Source of the DNA: Pseudomonas sp. Irchel 3E20
GTDB taxonomy: Bacteria > Pseudomonadota > Gammaproteobacteria > Pseudomonadales > Pseudomonadaceae
Assembly (NCBI RefSeq): GCF_900187645.1
Contig: NZ_FYEE01000004.1
Location: 124,001 to 188,000, forward strand
DNA: 64,000 nucleotides
Direction: 5' to 3'
The notes under the pieces are model-generated. The model worked only from the letters and a program-made list of their open reading frames with translations, did no database searches and was not told where the DNA came from. Position numbers and translations under genes: made by a program. Shown one piece after another: positions 44,984 through 55,002 of the stretch (position 1 is the stretch's first letter; each line of letters opens with the position of its first letter).

Positions 44984-46888
44984 TCAGTCGCTGAGCAGAA
45001 ACCATGGCACTCGATCGGGGAAGATCAGTGATGCGCAGATGGCACCTATCCGCGTTGCAGGGTTTTGCAGCGATGTATCCTGAAGCATCTGGGGCCTGCA
45101 TGCTTCCTCCCAGCGCTGCACGACATCCGCCACCGTCCATACCTTCTGGCCGACCTGGAAGACGTGATTTATACCGTTACGAACGAATGGCTGGCTGAAC
45201 TCCAGGTAGCTTTGCGGAAGGAAGATGTTGAGGTGTGCGTGATCGAGGCTTGCCAGGTTGTAATCCAGCTCTTCTTCAAGGGAATGACGACGGCTGATGA
45301 GCAGGACAAGCGCCAAGGTCTCCGAGGGTGAGCTACTCAAACGCTTCAACTCGGCGGGATCTTTGTCGGCGCGTGCTTTGAGATAGCCGAAAACGTTCTC
45401 TGCCGACAGCAACGGCTGGGCAAGTCGCCCCTCGTGCTCAACGAGCGCGTTAATCAGCGTACTGACGACCAATTCGCCAAGGCCATTCGCGTCATCCGTT
45501 TTAATGGCTGTGAGGAACGCGGCCCAGTACGGTGCTTCGTCTTCGCTCATGCCCGCACAGGCGCTAGCGTAGTGCTCCACCAGTAGAGCACTCATTTGCT
45601 CCAGAGCCTCTCTGAGATTAGCGTCTCTGACGCCAAGCTCCCGAGCCAAGTGCACCGCTGCGCCTGCCCAGCCTAAAATTCGAGAAATGCGTTGCGGGAG
45701 GTAGAACAGATCGGGAATGCCATGCCGGGACAGCGAACAAGGGTTTTCTCGAAGCCCATTGACGATGTCCCAAAGCCGGTACTCAATCTCTGTCACGATC
45801 TCGTGAGCGAGTCCCAGAATGCAGTCGCGAGAGGCATTGTCCTTCTGGGACGGCTGGAGGAGCAGCGCTGCGCACGTTGCGCTCAGTTCGACCCGAGAAA
45901 AGCTATTGGTGTGGCGCCATGCACCCTTCTCCAATGATTGCCAGATGCCGCCGATAAACGCGCCGGCTGCGTTCGGTATGTCGGCCAGGCGATCGACGCA
46001 CGTGGAAAGGACAGGAAAAAGCTTTTCGGCGGTGAGTTCATGTTCCGGGGCAAACATCAGCTTGTACAGCTCGGCGGAATGAGCACTGATGGCTTGTCCG
46101 GCCAGGGACGCGGGTGAGATGCCTGTGATCCCCAACAAAGAGGACGCCGGATTGTCGGAAGCATGCGGATTGCCGAACAGTGGCATATGACCGTATAGGT
46201 TGACGCCCCACACGGATGGCATCTGCCCTCCCCGCGTCTGCTCCGACACGAACTGTGCAGCTGGTCGGCCTATATCCAGCAAATCGAGCATGCCCGCTCG
46301 CGACCCGGTATCGATCTCACCACTCAACACTTTGAGCAGTGCAAGGGTTCCACACCCGCCTTGACTGGTTTCGCTGGCGTACTGATCTGCCGCTGACGAT
46401 ACAAAAAACGACACGCCAAATGTCTTGGCTTTACCAATCACTTCAGGCTTGAGCAATATACCGAGGTTGGACACCATGCCACCGGCGTGGCACGCATCAA
46501 TGATCACATTGCAGTGGGCAGCTTTGAGTTCGTTGAAGTATTCGAAGAGTCGACTGAGCGCAAAACCCGTGGTGGAGAGACGATCTGCACGGGTATCGCT
46601 GAGGCAGAGAAAATAGCTGTCGTTGGCCTCACCGCCATGCCCGGCGAAAAATAGCGTGAAGCTGTCGATTTCATCGTACTTGTCCTGAATCTCAAGCAGC
46701 ATTGCATCCAACTGACTCCTGACAGGAGAGCGTAGCAAGTACGCGTCCTCTGACTGGATACGGCTCAATGGCCCTATCGAGAGTGCAGAGTGGATGGAGA
46801 GCGCGTCACGCTCGGCACCGGACAATTGGCTGAGCGATGGAGATTGGTAATTGTCACAACCGATGCACAGCAAAACCCCGGCGCCCAT
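44984..46888 (-). CDS. Caspase-family (C14) protease
   Basis: A 634-residue protein. The N-terminal 230 residues are a caspase domain: LFFAGHGGEAND carries the catalytic histidine (H84) and VIIDACHAGG the cysteine (C133). The remaining 400 residues are helical and show no recognised domain; they may sense a trigger or bind the partner. The ATG at 46888 overlaps the stop of the upstream small gene (TGATG). A HelD-like helicase lies further upstream on the same strand. Prokaryotic caspases commonly act as proteolytic effectors, for example cutting a partner encoded next door. Confidence 0.85.
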   Translation of the reverse strand: MGAGVLLCIGCDNYQSPSLSQLSGAERDALSIHSALSIGPLSRIQSEDAYLLRSPVRSQLDAMLLEIQDKYDEIDSFTLFFAGHGGEANDSYFLCLSDTRADRLSTTGFALSRLFEYFNELKAAHCNVIIDACHAGGMVSNLGILLKPEVIGKAKTFGVSFFVSSAADQYASETSQGGCGTLALLKVLSGEIDTGSRAGMLDLLDIGRPAAQFVSEQTRGGQMPSVWGVNLYGHMPLFGNPHASDNPASSLLGITGISPASLAGQAISAHSAELYKLMFAPEHELTAEKLFPVLSTCVDRLADIPNAAGAFIGGIWQSLEKGAWRHTNSFSRVELSATCAALLLQPSQKDNASRDCILGLAHEIVTEIEYRLWDIVNGLRENPCSLSRHGIPDLFYLPQRISRILGWAGAAVHLARELGVRDANLREALEQMSALLVEHYASACAGMSEDEAPYWAAFLTAIKTDDANGLGELVVSTLINALVEHEGRLAQPLLSAENVFGYLKARADKDPAELKRLSSSPSETLALVLLISRRHSLEEELDYNLASLDHAHLNIFLPQSYLEFSQPFVRNGINHVFQVGQKVWTVADVVQRWEEACRPQMLQDTSLQNPATRIGAICASLIFPDRVPWFLLSD

Positions 46889-47550
46889 CACTGCCCCCTA
46901 CTACGAAATTTAGATTTTCGCGCGGCTTCCGCTGCCAACGCCTGGGTGATTTTGATCTTCTTCACCTCCTCGACCCTGGCAAGCAATTCTGGCTCATGCA
47001 GCGAGGGATCTGTGTGAAGGCGTTTCGCGAGGCTGGGATGCATGCGAAACTCTGGAAGCGATACCTGACCATCTCGATCAACCGAGTATTCGACTGTTTC
47101 GATAGCCTTGAACATCTGTTCGCCAAGGTTGGACGCGGAACCATCGATGACATTGCCGTGTTCTTCGCAGGTATCGGAGAGCATCTTGTAGAACGCCTTG
47201 GCGTAGCTGTCGGCCATGCTGCTGGATATTTCATCAACCGTACGTTCAATGACGTCTAGCCGGCCCCCCATGATGTCCTCAAAGCGCAATCTTGTTTCGT
47301 GCTCGATCGTCTGCATCTGGTCGACGCGATCAGGATCGTAACTGTGGTGCGACTGCCACGAGCCACCGTGACTGAATCGCTGGACGTTATCTCCTCCACT
47401 GACCTGTCTTTGTGCCCAGTTGAGTTTTTCTCCGGTGGCTTGCATTAACGTCTTCATGACGATTTCTGCTTGCGCATCAAATGGGAAAGGATGGGCTTTA
47501 TCCCTCATGTCTGACTCCTGACTGACCATGCGCGAATTATTAGACGCCAT
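46888..47550 (-). CDS. Unknown helical protein coupled to the caspase
   Basis: A 220-residue protein of no recognised family. It is helical and charged, with RFEDIMGGRLDVIERTVDEI in the middle and a basic end (AAEAARKSKFRSRG). Three in-frame starts exist (47550, 47529, 47508). Translational coupling to the caspase suggests that it is a regulator or a substrate of the protease. No enzymatic motif is seen. Confidence 0.7.
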   Translation of the reverse strand: MASNNSRMVSQESDMRDKAHPFPFDAQAEIVMKTLMQATGEKLNWAQRQVSGGDNVQRFSHGGSWQSHHSYDPDRVDQMQTIEHETRLRFEDIMGGRLDVIERTVDEISSSMADSYAKAFYKMLSDTCEEHGNVIDGSASNLGEQMFKAIETVEYSVDRDGQVSLPEFRMHPSLAKRLHTDPSLHEPELLARVEEVKKIKITQALAAEAARKSKFRSRGQ

Positions 47551-47745
47551 GATTCAGAGAGATGATCTTTCCAGCTCCCTCTTCGTGGCATGGCAATAGT
47601 ATGACCTCAATTCTCCATTCAATGCGCTGAACAACCTCCATGGAATGAAGGGGTGGCAATGGATGGAAATTGAAGGCTGAAAGCAACTCAAGCTCTCCTG
47701 CGCGCCCGAGTCGCCTTGCCCCCAACCTTCTGGTTTTGAGGCCCG

Positions 47746-50661
47746 CTACACGCGGAACCTTTTTTTGCCGTATCGATTGCCTGTATACCGAGCTTTCTTC
47801 GCGGGCTTTTTCTTGGGAGGCTTGTAATCGCACTCCGGGAAGTTGGTGCATCGAACGAACGGGCCGTTCTTGCTCTCCTGCACGACCAAGTCGCCGACGC
47901 AGCAACGGGGGCATGGATGGAGCCTGACCGGAGCTCCGTGTACGTCCTCAACCTGAAGCGCACTGTCGCTCGCCAGTTCCTTTATGAAAATCGAGACCTT
48001 GCTCGCAACGGTGTACATCACCACTGTACGTCTAGCCCGGGTCAACGCAACGTAAAAGAGGCGGCGCTCTTCTGCGAACGGATAAGAATCCCCATTGGGC
48101 ATGACGAGACCAAGGACTGGGTCGTCAGTCATGGTGCTGGGGAAGCTGCGGCCACGCTTCATGCTCACCATCGATGGCAAGATCACGTAGTCAGCCTCGG
48201 TACCCTTGGAGCGATGTACGCTTAAGAATGACACTTCAATAAATTGACCGAAGCGCGCCTTCCAGTTGCCGGGGACGAATTTGATCTCTTTGTTGTACCT
48301 TCCGAGAATGCAAACCTTGATCAACCGGTCATCTGCTTTAGGGATCGTGCCATCTTTCAGCCCTGCTACCAGGCTTTCCAGGAAGCTGTTGATGCCGTGA
48401 TCAATACTATCTGCATCCGGCACCATTACCGCCTTAAGCGCAGGCCCCACAGCGGGAGTCTTCGAGTACACCGTCTTAGTCAGCTGCACCGGGTTTCTAC
48501 TCACGAAGCGGCTGGATACGTCACATAAAGCCTGGGGGCACCTGAAGGTCTGCTCCAGCTTCAACAACTGACCAGATCCGAAGTACTCCCTGAACTCAGT
48601 CATCACCGACACGTCAGCGCCGGCGAATCTGTTGATGGATTGCCAGTCGTCGCCGACAGCAAAGAAGTGGCGACCCGGGACGCTCACCAGCGCCCGACAA
48701 AGGCGCGCTCTCGCTTTTGATGCGTCTTGAAACTCATCGGCCATGACCAACCGGAAGTTCGGTACGCATCTGCCCTGCTCCACATGCTCGGCGGCCTGCA
48801 CCAGCATGTCCTCGAAATCGAGACCTTTATCATCCTTGAGGGCCTTGTTCCACGCTTCCATAACCGGCCAGAATATGTCGAGGAACATCTTGTAGCGATG
48901 TTTGAACAACCCCATAGGAAGCTCATCCACCCGCTTGAGCAACTCATCTTCCGTCAGGCAGTTACTTTTGACATGGGCGATGAAGGTGCGGATGAGACCA
49001 ATCAGCTTGGTAGTGGATAGCGGCGGCTGGCGGTCTGGGGGAACGGGACGATCGGGGTTCGGGTCGAGCTCAATCCCCCGGCTGGTGAGTTCATGCGTGA
49101 GATGTTCAACCCACGTGTTCTGTCGGATTTGGTGCGATGTTGTTTCGATCAGATGGGTACCACGCTCACGGTGCAGCGCGCGTTTCCATTGCGCGTCTTG
49201 CAGATACCCCTCGAAGTGCTCCGGTGGCTGCCCCTGCTCGTCCAAAGCAAAATGCTCGTGATACAAGCCGATATTTGGGTAGTAAAAGTCGGGATGGTAC
49301 TGGCTATGAGTCGCAGTAGCTGTGTCATGCTCGTAGGGGCGCTCATAGACGTACCCGACACCGTTATAGTGGAGCCAGTTCGCAATCATGCACTCCTCCA
49401 GGCTCTTCACCGGATCACCTTGGATCGGGTTGAGCCGGCCAGCTTTTGTCCCGGCCTTTGGAGGTGCTTTCATGGATTTAAAGTCGGGAAGATCCCGACC
49501 GAAGACCAGGCGGAACAGATCCCAGCGACTGCGGAATGCCACCGAGTTGTCCTTGAGATGATCGACCAATTCCTCCAGCTTCTTAAATGCCAACGGCTCT
49601 TTTACAACCCACTCAGGAACTCGTGGTTTCTTTTTGGTGGCATAGCCAATTATGGCGAGGCCGAGCCGGTGGAACGTCTTGGCGCGTACCGTGACGCCCT
49701 CCATCTTCAGCCGCTTGAACGACTGCTCGGCGCGCTCCGCCAGCTCTTTGGCTGCATCCTTGTTGAAGGCCAGCATGACGATTTCTTTTGGCTGAAAAAA
49801 ACCTCGATCAATCGCGTACGCTGCCTTGGCAACCATGGTCGAGGTCTTGCCGGAGCCCGCTGAGGCCGCAACCAGAACGCGATTATCAAAGCAGATCACC
49901 GCCCGCGCCTGCTCATCGTTCAGAGGCCGCTTTTCGACCTTTGACAGGAGCGGCTCACAAGCAACGAGTTCTCGTTTGGTGTGTTCTTTGTTGAACTCGC
50001 GCCACTTAATGCTCCAGTCCGCTCGCCAGAAAGTAAGCACGCGCTCGATATCTTCAAGGCGAATGCTCAGAGCAACCCTCAAGTCATGGTCTTGAAGTAG
50101 CTCATTCAAATCTGTCTCAGCGATTCCCAGTCTTGGCCTGGTTGCCTGCAAACCCATCTGCTGCTCATGAGTTACCCATCGCCGCTGGGTCATCGCATCA
50201 TTGAAGATACGAGCAGCTTCCCCAAGCCAGTCTCGAATCTGCATGTACGCGGTTCGAAAGCGTTCATGCCGCGCCAGGGTGCGTTTCTCGGCCTCACGCA
50301 GCGTCTCCTCGCGCAATCGGTCGTGGGCCTTGATGACATCTTTAATGACCGCGTTGAGCCCCGAAACTGAAGCTTTCGGTAACCCACCTACGCTGCCGCC
50401 CGGGTAACTCACTCGGCCCGAGAACAGACCTCTTGTCGCCTGCATGCTGGATACTTCGTCGGATCGAATCACCACGCGCTCGCCATGAACATTCAGCTCA
50501 AAAAAGCCGTCTGCAAGACGCAGTGACCATGGTACTGACAACGACAGTATCCGGCCGAAAAACGAGGGGCCCCAAACGTATTCCTTACTCAAACCTTCCT
50601 CCGTTACGACGATTGATCGCGAGCGAACAATTGCTCGCGACCCTGTGAGGTCGTCATTCAT
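47746..50661 (-). CDS. HelD-like (helicase IV) SF1 helicase with nuclease-like insert and zinc ribbon
   Basis: A 971-residue helicase. After an N-terminal region resembling E. coli helicase IV come motif I AASAGSGKTS (265-274), motif II ADEFQDAS, FAVGDDWQSINRFAGAD (motif III), and VALTRARRTV (motif VI). Unlike standard HelD, a segment near residue 460 reads YHPDFYYP...YHEHF, resembling a PD-(D/E)xK-type nuclease insert with a non-standard third motif. The C-terminus carries a topoisomerase-type zinc ribbon: CPRC at 917 and a second pair in CTNFPECDY. It is upstream of the caspase pair on the same strand (195-base gap) and may be its sensor. Confidence 0.85.
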   Translation of the reverse strand: MNDDLTGSRAIVRSRSIVVTEEGLSKEYVWGPSFFGRILSLSVPWSLRLADGFFELNVHGERVVIRSDEVSSMQATRGLFSGRVSYPGGSVGGLPKASVSGLNAVIKDVIKAHDRLREETLREAEKRTLARHERFRTAYMQIRDWLGEAARIFNDAMTQRRWVTHEQQMGLQATRPRLGIAETDLNELLQDHDLRVALSIRLEDIERVLTFWRADWSIKWREFNKEHTKRELVACEPLLSKVEKRPLNDEQARAVICFDNRVLVAASAGSGKTSTMVAKAAYAIDRGFFQPKEIVMLAFNKDAAKELAERAEQSFKRLKMEGVTVRAKTFHRLGLAIIGYATKKKPRVPEWVVKEPLAFKKLEELVDHLKDNSVAFRSRWDLFRLVFGRDLPDFKSMKAPPKAGTKAGRLNPIQGDPVKSLEECMIANWLHYNGVGYVYERPYEHDTATATHSQYHPDFYYPNIGLYHEHFALDEQGQPPEHFEGYLQDAQWKRALHRERGTHLIETTSHQIRQNTWVEHLTHELTSRGIELDPNPDRPVPPDRQPPLSTTKLIGLIRTFIAHVKSNCLTEDELLKRVDELPMGLFKHRYKMFLDIFWPVMEAWNKALKDDKGLDFEDMLVQAAEHVEQGRCVPNFRLVMADEFQDASKARARLCRALVSVPGRHFFAVGDDWQSINRFAGADVSVMTEFREYFGSGQLLKLEQTFRCPQALCDVSSRFVSRNPVQLTKTVYSKTPAVGPALKAVMVPDADSIDHGINSFLESLVAGLKDGTIPKADDRLIKVCILGRYNKEIKFVPGNWKARFGQFIEVSFLSVHRSKGTEADYVILPSMVSMKRGRSFPSTMTDDPVLGLVMPNGDSYPFAEERRLFYVALTRARRTVVMYTVASKVSIFIKELASDSALQVEDVHGAPVRLHPCPRCCVGDLVVQESKNGPFVRCTNFPECDYKPPKKKPAKKARYTGNRYGKKRFRV

Positions 50662-50870
50662 ACCTTAAAAAAGATTCGGCCCCAACGGCCCAAAATTAAA
50701 CACCGACCCTAATGAGCCACCCTGATTGATCACAAAGTGGGTTGAAGGCAGAGCAGCCTGGCATCGTGAGTTTCGGTCAGATCACAGCCGTGGTGATCAG
50801 TCACAGCGCCCTGCGGGTCGGTTAACAGCCCTATCAACCTCAAGCTGTTGATCCGCAGGCGTACGCATGG

Positions 50871-51977
50871 CTATAACCGATAATCAACGAGCTCTGCCGC
50901 CAACCGACGTATCTCGTCCGCCGCATGCGAATCGGGGGAGATATCCAGGACGGAGTCGAAGTACGAAAAACCTTCCATGGATGGTTGGTCATAGTTGTAT
51001 TTATCGATCACGACTTCATGAGCGTTGGTCAAGTGAGTCATCAGCCGAGTCAAAGGCAGGGACTTGATGTTCTTGAGAATATGTTCTCGGAATTTATTGG
51101 AGCTGAGTCGCCTTGCTTCCAGCCCTTCTGCCAGTGCAGGAGAAATCTCTAAGCCTCCACAAAATTCCTCCAATTCTTGGCTTCTGCCCCCTACATCATT
51201 GCACGTGACTAACCCATAGCATCTCGGTGTACGGCGTCCGCCCTTGCTTGTAAGCAATCGCACATTCAATCGCTGGGCGCTATCCACTGATTGATGGCAG
51301 GCGCTGTCGATGATGATCACAACCAGGTCTGAATGGGCGCGAATGAGGTCGACCTTGAGATTGAGGTCAAGCAGGACATAGTCATAGTCAGCCTTGATGT
51401 CCTTGAACATTCTGGAGGATGCGATCCTTTCGACCATTGAATCCAGCGTTCCACCCATTTCGAACTCCAGTCCGCTGCGATCCATGGGGGATCCATGATC
51501 CACGATGTGTCGCAGTCGCTTGGTGAAACTGCTTTTTTCGGCCACGCTAAAAAATACATCTGTATAGCCAAAGAAGTCGACACCGGCAGCCAGTGAATGG
51601 GCCTTGGGGTGCTTCCCATTTGAAACGTCATCCTCATAACAACAGTCGTGCGTAATGATTGCGACGTTGCTTCCTCGCTCCACCAAACATGCTGCTACAT
51701 CAACGGTAATCGGCGACTTACCGACCCCTCCCTTGAGAGATGTAATGCTCAGCACGCGGGCTGATCGCGCAACCTTAAGCAGCTTGGCGATGTTCGGGGG
51801 CATCGAAATGCCCGATCGGTCAAAAAAATTTCGTACGACGCTTTTGCGCGGTGAGCGCTGACCCTGCTCGTAATATCTCCAGGTTCGTTCGCTCACGCCT
51901 GCGCATTCTGCGGCCCTGAATCTGGACATCGAATGTTCGATCCGGGAATTCATGAGCGCAGTGGCCAGTGGGGACAT
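50871..51977 (-). CDS. XRE-type HTH plus ParA/MinD-like ATPase
   Basis: A 368-residue protein. An N-terminal helix-turn-helix of XRE type (FRAAECAGVSERTWRYYEQG) precedes a ParA-type ATPase with a deviant Walker A KGGVGKS (82-88) and the Walker B region DYVLLDLN. The start at 51977 has AAGGAG 8 bases upstream and is preferred to upstream codons. Such proteins occur in plasmids and islands as partition ATPases or regulators. No ParB partner is visible nearby, so a regulatory or maintenance role is likely. Confidence 0.8.
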   Translation of the reverse strand: MSPLATALMNSRIEHSMSRFRAAECAGVSERTWRYYEQGQRSPRKSVVRNFFDRSGISMPPNIAKLLKVARSARVLSITSLKGGVGKSPITVDVAACLVERGSNVAIITHDCCYEDDVSNGKHPKAHSLAAGVDFFGYTDVFFSVAEKSSFTKRLRHIVDHGSPMDRSGLEFEMGGTLDSMVERIASSRMFKDIKADYDYVLLDLNLKVDLIRAHSDLVVIIIDSACHQSVDSAQRLNVRLLTSKGGRRTPRCYGLVTCNDVGGRSQELEEFCGGLEISPALAEGLEARRLSSNKFREHILKNIKSLPLTRLMTHLTNAHEVVIDKYNYDQPSMEGFSYFDSVLDISPDSHAADEIRRLAAELVDYRL

Positions 51978-52241
51978 AGCAATTCTCCTTGTCTGTCGAA
52001 ACAGCCTAAGGGTTTGCGAGACGAGAAAAAAGATGGCACAGAGTTCCGCAGGATTCGCGCGCAAAGGGCACTAAATTAGTTGAGCGCGGAGTACCAAGCG
52101 TGATCGTTGGACTGATCTCGTAAGAGGATGGAGGAAGGGATGGGGATGAACCTGACCACCCTGATGTGGGCCAGCGTCGCAAGTGGACAATCACTCAGGC
52201 TCAAACCACCGAGCATCAGGTGATCATGCCGGCGTCAGGGA

Positions 52242-52574
52242 CTAGATCGACTTAACCTCCACCACCTCGACGTAGCGAAATTTCTTCCGGGCAGCCTTCA
52301 CCGCCTCCTGCTCCGCCAGCAACTTGCTCAGGGTGTCGGCTTGATGGATCAACTCAAACATCTTGCCTTCGTATTCGTTGCCGACCATCAGGGTCACTTG
52401 CAACCTGGGTGTGAAGGCCTTTGCCACCTTCTTTTTCTGCAAATACGCCTTCGGTTTCTCGAACTCGAGTTCAGCAGTCGCCTCCGGCACCGGTGGAGGC
52501 GTCACCAGCGGTGCGGGCTCAGCATCACCAAAAAGCGCCCTGCGCATTTCCTCTTCACTTAGATCTGAAGTCAT
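52242..52574 (-). CDS. Small conserved hypothetical protein
   Basis: A 110-residue protein with a proline-rich, acidic N-terminal half (MTSDLSEEEMRRALFGDAE, then PPPVPEA) and a basic helical second half (AEQEAVKAARKKFRYV). No domain recognised. It lies between the XRE-ParA gene and the large HEPN-like gene. The protein character is good for a short gene. Confidence 0.6.
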   Translation of the reverse strand: MTSDLSEEEMRRALFGDAEPAPLVTPPPVPEATAELEFEKPKAYLQKKKVAKAFTPRLQVTLMVGNEYEGKMFELIHQADTLSKLLAEQEAVKAARKKFRYVEVVEVKSI

Positions 52575-52827
52575 CGTAATTCTCGGTGGGGGTCATCTTT
52601 AGATGACCAGATTCTACTAGGATTGCTGCACACGGCTATCGGCGATGCTCACGGGGGTAACGTCTGCAGCTCAACCAGGCTGCTCGTCAGAGCCCGGCTA
52701 GCTGCGCAGCATGCGCAGATTTCTGGATTGAGAGACCGATCGCGATGCGCCTTGTGTAGTCACGCTTCCGGATCGTGTGGGCAGCATTGGACGTTTACTA
52801 CAAACTGACCAGTCGTCTACAAGCCCT

Positions 52828-54555
52828 TCACAAGCCATTGCATTCAAGCGTGGCTCTCGGAGCGGCCCATTTTGGGTAGATGATTGAGCGCCAGTCGATC
52901 GGCCTCTCCTGGTCGAATTCCTCGCCCATATGGCGCAGTTGCTTAAGGTGCGGAAAGTCCTTCGCGGCTGCACTCAATGCTGCCAACGCACCAGGCGAGT
53001 CGCCAGCCAGTCGGTATCGCTCGGCCAGCGCGAGCCCCATGCACGCTTCCACGTTCTGCGACACCTTGATACCGGTCTTCGTGTGGCGTTTTTTGTAATA
53101 TTGGTCGAGCTGCTTCTTATGCTCGGAAGGTGCCCAGCCAGTATCACTTCCCATCAGAGCCTGGGCGATCAACGAGTCAACGCCTGGCCGGTTCAAAAGG
53201 TCGACTTCAGTTTGCGAAAACACCCTGTACGTCTGCACTGTTCCCAAGAAGAAATCGGACAGGTAGGCAAACCCCAAGAACGACACCCTCATGGCTTCGG
53301 GCATCTGGGATTGAATGCTGAACCCCTTTTCGATGACACGCGTTGGGTGATGGAGCTTGCGATTGGGGAAGTCGACCAAGCATTGATCAAGTAGAAGCAC
53401 AAGCCCTTCTAGATGGTGTCTGGGCGTCCGGGTGCTGAACGCGTCGGGATTGTAGATCCAGAGCGACGGGTCGAGCTTCATTCTCAGCAGGTGTGGATTA
53501 TCCCACTCGTAATGGTACGGCTCATGATCGACCTTCTCCGCCTTGCGGACGTATTCAATGATCACCGCGCGCGTGAGACGAAATAGCCCCTGAAAGGTAA
53601 AGGTGAGCTTGTCATCGTCTTCACAGGTTTCCCGGTGACTGGCGAAATGAAGAAATTCTTTGGTCAAAGGCTTGAGCGTGTGGACGTAGCCGGAGCGCAC
53701 GCCATAGAGGTTTTGCAGCGCGGCTTCCAAATCGCGACGCCCAATCGGGTGTTTTTGTGCGTCGGCTTGTACGGTGAAGTAATCGGCCGGCAGGTGAGCC
53801 AGGATGAACTGCCCAAACCGATAACTCAGGCGTGGATGAATGACGTCCAGTACAGCGTCCTTCACCGCTCGCGCAGGGTCGTGATCGACACCCTCCAAAG
53901 CCTTGTCCACCCCTCGCCTCTTTTCTTCGGGAATGTCCGACCACTGGGGGTCGTGTCCATCAAATTTCTGAACCAGGGATTCGATGCACATGACCAGCAA
54001 TGTGTACGCAAGGTTGAGGTCGTCGCTCATTCTGTGAACGGCAGCAACGTAAGTTCTGATCGACTGAATGACCGCCATGTAGGTCACGCGCTGCAGTCCG
54101 ATCAACTGTTCGGTGAACTCGTTGAAAGCTGCAATCTCGGCAAGATCGGCCCGGACTGAGGCATCGTAAAAGCGCGCAAGGCGTTCACTGGGATGTGGCT
54201 GTCCTGGCCGGCGCCGTTGATTCAACAGGCGCTCGGTAATATGGACGTCAGGCGAGCAAATGACCCGGAGGCTGAAAGAAGCCACGTCTGCAAAGTCATC
54301 GATGTAGGCGCCCATGGTTCGCGAGACGAGAACGCCCGGCTCGGGTTCAGCTGCCTCCATGTACTCCGTCATTTCATACGCAAGCGCCGTCGGGGTATTC
54401 GAGGTATCCATGCTGATCAGCGTTCCCACCTTGGTCGTGAACTGGTCGACCACTGCGAGATCAAGGTTGGTGTAGACGACTCCCTTGAGGAGCGTCGTCC
54501 TTGGATTTTCACGGTTCGTAAACAGCTTTCCGGTCGCGGCTTGCAGCATGGGCAC
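52828..54555 (-). CDS. Large protein with HEPN-like motif
   Basis: A 575-residue protein. Around residue 180-300 is a helical region with LVMCIESLVQKFDG and LYGVRSGYVHTLKP, where R287-x4-H292 matches the HEPN RNase motif seen in Apea-type proteins. The N-terminal 170 residues and the C-terminal 270 residues are not recognised; the latter contain helix pairs like TPR (LALAERYRLAGDSPGAL). It may be an RNA-cleaving effector in a single-gene system. No partner is evident. Confidence 0.65.
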   Translation of the reverse strand: MPMLQAATGKLFTNRENPRTTLLKGVVYTNLDLAVVDQFTTKVGTLISMDTSNTPTALAYEMTEYMEAAEPEPGVLVSRTMGAYIDDFADVASFSLRVICSPDVHITERLLNQRRRPGQPHPSERLARFYDASVRADLAEIAAFNEFTEQLIGLQRVTYMAVIQSIRTYVAAVHRMSDDLNLAYTLLVMCIESLVQKFDGHDPQWSDIPEEKRRGVDKALEGVDHDPARAVKDAVLDVIHPRLSYRFGQFILAHLPADYFTVQADAQKHPIGRRDLEAALQNLYGVRSGYVHTLKPLTKEFLHFASHRETCEDDDKLTFTFQGLFRLTRAVIIEYVRKAEKVDHEPYHYEWDNPHLLRMKLDPSLWIYNPDAFSTRTPRHHLEGLVLLLDQCLVDFPNRKLHHPTRVIEKGFSIQSQMPEAMRVSFLGFAYLSDFFLGTVQTYRVFSQTEVDLLNRPGVDSLIAQALMGSDTGWAPSEHKKQLDQYYKKRHTKTGIKVSQNVEACMGLALAERYRLAGDSPGALAALSAAAKDFPHLKQLRHMGEEFDQERPIDWRSIIYPKWAAPRATLECNGL

Positions 54556-55002
54556 TCCTTGCTCGATGGTTCTCTGGTTTCAGGCCGCGCCTCACGACAA
54601 CTTCGACGCTTACTCACCACCATTGTGCAGGCCTTCAGGCACCTCAGGCCAGCAGGCGCAGGCGTCAGAGTAACCGGGCTGCATAATTGCGTGGACTTGA
54701 TCAGCCATTTGCAGTCGAGGTGATCGGCGCCTGCGTTGGACTTGACCCGTACGTTGGATGGCTTCGATCGTCAAAAATCGACCAAAAGCAGACGCCCTGC
54801 GTGGGGGTGGGCAAACCGTGGATCCGGGCCTGCCGGAGCGCCGATGTGGCGAGTGGTGTGCCCCGAAGTTTTGGGCAGAGCGCCAGGATAATGTCTACCT
54901 TCCCCAAGGCACGGGTAACCGCCACACGTGCCCCCACTCCCACCCTATGGCCCCGGTGTACAATCACGATTACAACTTCCCGAAGCTGAGCATAAGCACT
55001 CA
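54556..55002. other. Gene-free spacer between divergent genes
   Basis: About 450 bases with frames on both strands but without protein character. It should contain promoters for both flanking genes; none was clearly identified. Confidence 0.4.

Noticed and set aside
47540..47914. 124-residue frame with two RRLGRAGE-like units
   Set aside because: It overlaps the zinc-ribbon end of the helicase in another frame. The repeated units reflect a short imperfect DNA duplication near 47690 and 47873 that may be chance.
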